NCBI GenBank assembly: GCA_963845495.1
Contig: CAWJTH010000215.1
Location: 1 to 64,000 of the forward strand
Direction of reading: 5' to 3'
DNA length: 64,000 nt
Source of the DNA: JAZKFT01 sp963845495
Lineage (GTDB): Bacteria; Bacteroidota; Bacteroidia; Chitinophagales; Chitinophagaceae
Shown piece by piece: positions 60,722 to 64,000 of this stretch. The notes under the pieces were generated by a model, which did not search any database, was not told the origin of the DNA, and worked only from the letters and a program-made list of their open reading frames with translations. The position numbers were made by a program, and so were the translations under genes. Each line of letters opens with the position of its first letter. Positions within the stretch are counted from its first letter, which is position 1.

Positions 60722-60756
60722 AGCTATGAGCTTTGAGCAGTTAGCTTTGAGCTTTG
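60722..60756. repeat. Heptad array (AGCTTTG) that contains a possible -7 box
   Basis: Five in-phase words (AGCTATG, AGCTTTG three times, AGCAGTT). Reading TAGCTTTG at 60742-60749 gives an exact TAnnTTTG box 17 bases before the hydrolase ATG at 60767, so the array may supply the promoter. Confidence 0.6.
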
Positions 60757-60766
60757 AAGAAAAATT

Positions 60767-61432
60767 ATGTTGAAAATTGATACGATCAAACCTAAAATAT
60801 ATTTTATTAGCGGACTTGGTGCTGATGAGCGGGCCTTTCATTTTTTAGATTTATCGTTTTGCCATCCAGTTTTTATGGACTGGCTACCGCCCAACAAAAA
60901 CGAAAGTTTACATGCTTATGCTATGCGATTGATGGCGTTGATGCCAGAAGAAAACCCAAATGTTGTTGGGCTTTCATTTGGCGGTATGTTAGCATCAGAA
61001 ATTGCATTGGCAAAGCCGAAAGCTAAAGTGGTGCTGATTTCTAGCAATAAAACAAGCACCGAGTTACCACCTTATTTTAGGGCTGGAAAATATTTTCCAC
61101 TATACAAACTGGTTCCAAACAATATCATGAAATCGCCCAAAGGATTGTTTATGTGGATGATGAGCACAGAAGGAAAAGAACAAAAAGAAATGTTGCTACA
61201 GATGGCCAGCGAAACAGATATGAAGTTTGCCAAATGGGCTGTTGGCAGTATTTTAACTTGGGAAAACAAATCAATTCCCAAAAATGTAATCCACATACAT
61301 GGTAATAACGACGTGTTATTGCCACTTAAATATGTAAAAGCCAATTACACCATTAACGGGGGCAAACATGCAATGGTAATGGACAAAGCCGACGAGATTT
61401 CCAAAATATTGAAACAACACTTTGTAAATTAA
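60767..61432 (+). CDS. Small alpha/beta hydrolase
   Basis: 221 residues, cytoplasmic. Catalytic triad: Ser in G-L-S-F-G-G at about residue 68, Asp in HGNNDVLLP and His in GGKHAMVMD. The N-terminal FISGLGADERAF is the oxyanion-loop region. Substrate unknown; it resembles small serine-esterase-like hydrolases annotated only as alpha/beta hydrolase in this phylum. The stop codon lies inside an array of TTAAAAA words. Confidence 0.85.
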   Translation: MLKIDTIKPKIYFISGLGADERAFHFLDLSFCHPVFMDWLPPNKNESLHAYAMRLMALMPEENPNVVGLSFGGMLASEIALAKPKAKVVLISSNKTSTELPPYFRAGKYFPLYKLVPNNIMKSPKGLFMWMMSTEGKEQKEMLLQMASETDMKFAKWAVGSILTWENKSIPKNVIHIHGNNDVLLPLKYVKANYTINGGKHAMVMDKADEISKILKQHFVN

Positions 61433-61517
61433 AAATTAAAAAGTAAAAACTTGAATGAAAGGCGATAGCATCAAGATTTGATTTTATACTTTATACTTTT
61501 TAATTTTTAATTTGCAA
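61429..61517. repeat. Heptad arrays (TTAAAAA and TTTATAC) between hydrolase and xerD
   Basis: Three heptads at 61429-61449 include the hydrolase stop. Five at 61483-61517 (TTTATAC, TTTTTAA, TTTGCAA) end 2 bases before the xerD ATG. The two blocks are roughly reverse complements. Confidence 0.75.
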
Positions 61518-61519
61518 AC

Positions 61520-62422
61520 ATGTGGGATTCATATAAAAAAGGCTTTAAAGCTTGGCTGCAATTGGAAAAATCGTTGAGTGGAAATTCAGTGGAAGCGTAT
61601 TTGCACGATGTGGATTTATTGACGCAGTATTTGCTAGCCACTAATCAAACCAAATCCCCAGATGAGATTGTGCTAAAAGATTTGCAGCAATTTTTACAAT
61701 GGATCGGCGAACTGGGCATGACGGCAGGCAGCCAAGCTAGGATTATTAGCGGCATCCGGAGTTTTTACAAATATTGTTTGTTGGAACAGATAACAACAAA
61801 TCATCCGATTGAATTATTGGAAGCGCCAAAAACTTCTCGCAAGTTACCGCCCGTTTTAGCTTTGGAAGAAATTGCTGGAATGATTGCCAAAATTGATTTG
61901 AGCAAACCAGAAGGTGGTAGAAATAAAGCTATTTTGGAAACGCTGTACAGTTGCGGCTTGCGTGTAAGCGAGGTAATTAATTTAAGGTTAAGCTGCTTGT
62001 ATTTGGATTTAGGTTTCATCCGTGTAATTGGCAAGGGTGATAAAGAACGGTTGGTGCCTATTGGCCGCGATGCTATTAAATTTATCAATATTTACCGCAA
62101 TAATATCCGGATACATGTACCTATTAAAAAAGGCGAAGAAGACATTTTGTTTTTAAATAGAAATGGCAAACGACTGTCGCGGATCATGGTTTTTCTTATT
62201 ATTAAAGAATTAGCAAAGCAAGCCGGCATTACAAAAAACATTTCACCGCATACATTTAGGCATTCTTTTGCTACGCATTTGGTGGAAGGTGGTGCAGACC
62301 TTCGTGCCGTGCAAGAAATGTTGGGCCACGAAAGCATTACCACCACTGAAATTTATACGCATTTAGACAGGGAATTCCTCCGCGAAACATTGAATAGGTT
62401 TCATCCAGCGTTTGCAAAATGA
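61520..62422 (+). CDS. xerD: Site-specific tyrosine recombinase XerD-type
   Basis: Resolves chromosome dimers at dif together with XerC. 300 residues. Catalytic set R148 (CGLRVSE), K172 (GKGDKER), H244 and R247 (HTFRHS), H270 (GHE) and Y279 (EIYTHLD); all intact. N-terminal SAM-like domain residues 5-90. Bacteroidota often have a single annotated XerD plus XerC paralogues; this copy sits outside any integron or prophage. No dif-like site was recognised in the window. Confidence 0.94.
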   Translation: MWDSYKKGFKAWLQLEKSLSGNSVEAYLHDVDLLTQYLLATNQTKSPDEIVLKDLQQFLQWIGELGMTAGSQARIISGIRSFYKYCLLEQITTNHPIELLEAPKTSRKLPPVLALEEIAGMIAKIDLSKPEGGRNKAILETLYSCGLRVSEVINLRLSCLYLDLGFIRVIGKGDKERLVPIGRDAIKFINIYRNNIRIHVPIKKGEEDILFLNRNGKRLSRIMVFLIIKELAKQAGITKNISPHTFRHSFATHLVEGGADLRAVQEMLGHESITTTEIYTHLDREFLRETLNRFHPAFAK

Positions 62423-62428
62423 GTGGCG

Positions 62429-62540
62429 GTGAGTGGTCAGTGATAAGAAATGAATGGTCAATGATGAATGGTGAGTGGTCAGTGGTGAGTAGTGAATGGT
62501 GAATGGTCAATATTCACCATTCACTACTCACTATTCACCA
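62429..62540. repeat. Sixteen-unit heptad array with internal inversion
   Basis: 62429-62540 is exactly 16 words of 7 bases (112 bp). Words 1-12 are of type GTGAGTG, GTCAGTG, GTGAATG; words 13-16 are the reverse-complement type TTCACCA, CTCACTA, in the same phase. A perfect 20-bp hairpin forms between 62485-62504 and 62512-62531. It fills the convergent gap between xerD and the response regulator, reaching to 2 bases from the latter's stop. Confidence 0.95.
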
Positions 62541-62541
62541 C

Positions 62542-62973
62542 TCAAGCAAAATCATCTTTGTTGGGGTGCAAACATTTTTCCCAATAAACCAAAATAGACA
62601 ATAATTGGTCTTTGAGGGCGGTATAACTGCTTTGTTTTTTAAAAAAACCTTGCACGCCAATGTCATATACCTCGTTTATAATTTCACGGGTGGCTATTTC
62701 CGTTAAAAATATAAAAGGGATTGATTTTTTTCGCAAATATTCTGTATTCTCAATATGTTTAAACATAGCTAAGCCATCCAATTCTGGCATCCGTATATCG
62801 CTTAAAATTACCAACGGTTTATCTGTTGTAACCATCAGGTAATCAATGGCATCTTGCGCTTTATCAAATCGTTTTAATTCATTTTTTACCCCTAGCTCTT
62901 TAATAGCTGTCATAATTACATCCGCATCATTTGAATCGTCTTCAATCAGTAAAATTGGTCCGTTTAGTGCCAT
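62542..62973 (-). CDS. Single-domain response regulator
   Basis: 143 residues consisting of one receiver domain: acidic pocket E11-D12-D13, phospho-acceptor D59 in ILSDIRMP, conserved T in FIFLTE, and K in GFFKKQ. No output domain, so it likely acts by protein-protein contact or in a phosphorelay. It follows the histidine kinase by 11 bases, so the two are cotranscribed. Confidence 0.92.
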   Translation of the reverse strand: MALNGPILLIEDDSNDADVIMTAIKELGVKNELKRFDKAQDAIDYLMVTTDKPLVILSDIRMPELDGLAMFKHIENTEYLRKKSIPFIFLTEIATREIINEVYDIGVQGFFKKQSSYTALKDQLLSILVYWEKCLHPNKDDFA

Positions 62974-62984
62974 GTTGTTTAATA

Positions 62985-64000
62985 TTAATTTGCTGTCCAG
63001 TTAAAATTTTCAGGTAAAGTAGAATGGGTGTTGTGTTGCTTGTCGGGAACAATGATATGAAATGTTGTTCCTTGATTTGGCTTTGATTCTACAAAAAGAT
63101 GACCATGGTGATTGCTAACAATCCTGCGGCAAAGTGCTAAGCCAATGCCCGAACCTGGATAGATGTCGCGACCGTGCAAACGTTTAAAAACTTCGAAAAT
63201 TTGCTCTGAATATTGCGCTTCAAACCCAATACCATTGTCGGTGAAAGTGATGTGGTGGTAGTTACTAAAAGAGAAAATGTCGGGAATATATATGGCGGCT
63301 TGTTCGTGGCTAATTAAATGTGATTGAACGGAAATATGTGGGTATTTGCCCGGTGCCGTAAATTTTAATGCATTGCTTAGCAAATTATAAAAAAGTTGGT
63401 TCATTTGTAGGTTTACCGCTTCAATTACAGGTAAGTTCCCAACTTCCATGATGGCCTTTTTTTCTTTAATCGTCAATTCAAAATCATCTATTACAGCCTC
63501 CATTATTGCATTAATATTTACAGGTCGCATCAAAGTTTCAGCTTTTAGCAATCTTGAAAATTCCAGTAAATCTTGGATCAACATCGACATTCTTTCTGAT
63601 GAAGACCTGATTTTATCAATCAATGCTTTTTCATTGGCTGGAAGGCCATCTTTATTGCCCAACATGCTTGAAAACATGCGGATTTTTCGGAGCGGCTCTT
63701 GCAAATCATGACTTGCAACATAGGCATATTGCGCCAGTTCCTCATTGGAATGTAACAATCTGGTATTTGTTTTTTCCAATTCCTCAATTGCCATTTGTAG
63801 TTTTTGGTTGCTGGCGGCTAATTCTTCCGTGCGTAATTGAACTTCTTGTTCCAAAGCCAACTGTATTTTGCGTTGCTCGGTTACATCTTGCGCAGTACCT
63901 ACAACTTTGTAGCCATCACCTTTTTCGGTAAAAAAGGCCTTGCCTTGCGCATGTATTATCCTTTCCTTACCGGTAATTTTATTAATGGCAGTATATTCTA
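62985..64000 (-). CDS. PAS-containing sensor histidine kinase, C-terminal part (5' end outside window)
   Basis: The frame stays open to the right edge of the window; translation there gives the end of a PAS/PAC domain (VVGTAQDVTEQRK), a coiled-coil linker (QEVQLRTEELAASNQKL), then HisKA with the H-box Y-V-A-S-H-D-L-Q-E-P-L and HATPase with N-box (LFYNLLSNALKF), G1 (DNGIGF) and G2 (GSGIGLALC). All catalytic boxes are intact. The TTG at 63860 is only an internal codon. The number of PAS domains upstream is unknown. It is followed by the receiver protein gene 11 bases away; together they form a two-component pair resembling phytochrome-like or bacteriophytochrome-type SHDLQEPLR kinases. Confidence 0.93.
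   Translation of the reverse strand, partial: EYTAINKITGKERIIHAQGKAFFTEKGDGYKVVGTAQDVTEQRKIQLALEQEVQLRTEELAASNQKLQMAIEELEKTNTRLLHSNEELAQYAYVASHDLQEPLRKIRMFSSMLGNKDGLPANEKALIDKIRSSSERMSMLIQDLLEFSRLLKAETLMRPVNINAIMEAVIDDFELTIKEKKAIMEVGNLPVIEAVNLQMNQLFYNLLSNALKFTAPGKYPHISVQSHLISHEQAAIYIPDIFSFSNYHHITFTDNGIGFEAQYSEQIFEVFKRLHGRDIYPGSGIGLALCRRIVSNHHGHLFVESKPNQGTTFHIIVPDKQHNTHSTLPENFNWTAN

Noticed and set aside
61520..62422. Integron or prophage integrase
   Set aside because: The protein has the housekeeping XerD layout and no phage genes, cassettes or att-like repeats are adjacent.

Overview
The window is chromosomal DNA from a member of the Bacteroidota, most likely the Chitinophagaceae or a close relative. 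The base composition is AT-rich. Upstream regions repeatedly carry the Bacteroidota -7 box TAnnTTTG, and obvious Shine-Dalgarno sequences are not apparent. The gene content fits the phylum: lipoproteins with a short N-terminal lipobox, a TonB-receptor-like barrel next to a large TPR protein and an HU/CCDC81-like protein, a DUF177-rpmF-plsX cluster, and a parA-parB-DUF5683-dapB cluster. No rRNA, tRNA, CRISPR array, prophage or complete insertion sequence was recognised. Both ends cut genes: a glutamate dehydrogenase at the left and a PAS-type histidine kinase at the right.

Layout. 1-7.6 kb: gdhA (partial), fusA, a repeat-containing lipoprotein and gcvP. 7.8-15.6 kb: small metabolic and envelope genes (YkgJ-type Cys-cluster protein, fatty acid hydroxylase, HupE/UreJ-like plus DUF6702, dCTP deaminase, phosphopantetheinyl transferase, mtaB). 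15.6-21 kb: a 1238-residue sensor kinase, a decayed PIN toxin with an intact antitoxin, and mazG. 21-31.5 kb: oxidoreductase, LRR-protein kinase, an orphan ABC ATPase, aminotransferase, four-helix-bundle and fasciclin proteins, AI-2E transporter, LacI regulator. 31.8-37.4 kb: TPR/outer-membrane/HU-like trio. 37.5-45 kb: plsX-rpmF-DUF177, cyanophycinase, a broken REP-associated transposase with its REPs, GH125, YraN, RNase HI. 45-54 kb: acyl-CoA carboxylase beta subunit, lipoprotein, dapB and the par cluster, which a GxxExxY nuclease-like gene interrupts. 54-64 kb: PLP decarboxylase, metallophosphoesterase, a large N/Q-rich secreted protein, free-Met sulfoxide reductase, hydrolase, xerD and a two-component pair.

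The most unusual feature is in the gaps rather than the genes. About twenty intergenic regions contain arrays of 7-bp (sometimes 8-bp) degenerate words in strict phase. A few word families (GTGAATG, AGAAGTT/TTTAGAG, AGCTTTA and others) recur at distant loci. Arrays often pair with their own reverse complement to form long hairpins, and they often run into the stop codons or last codons of neighbouring genes. The GxxExxY gene between parA and parB is bracketed by inverted copies of a related word. Many convergent gene pairs are separated by near-perfect long inverted repeats (up to 45 bp perfect).
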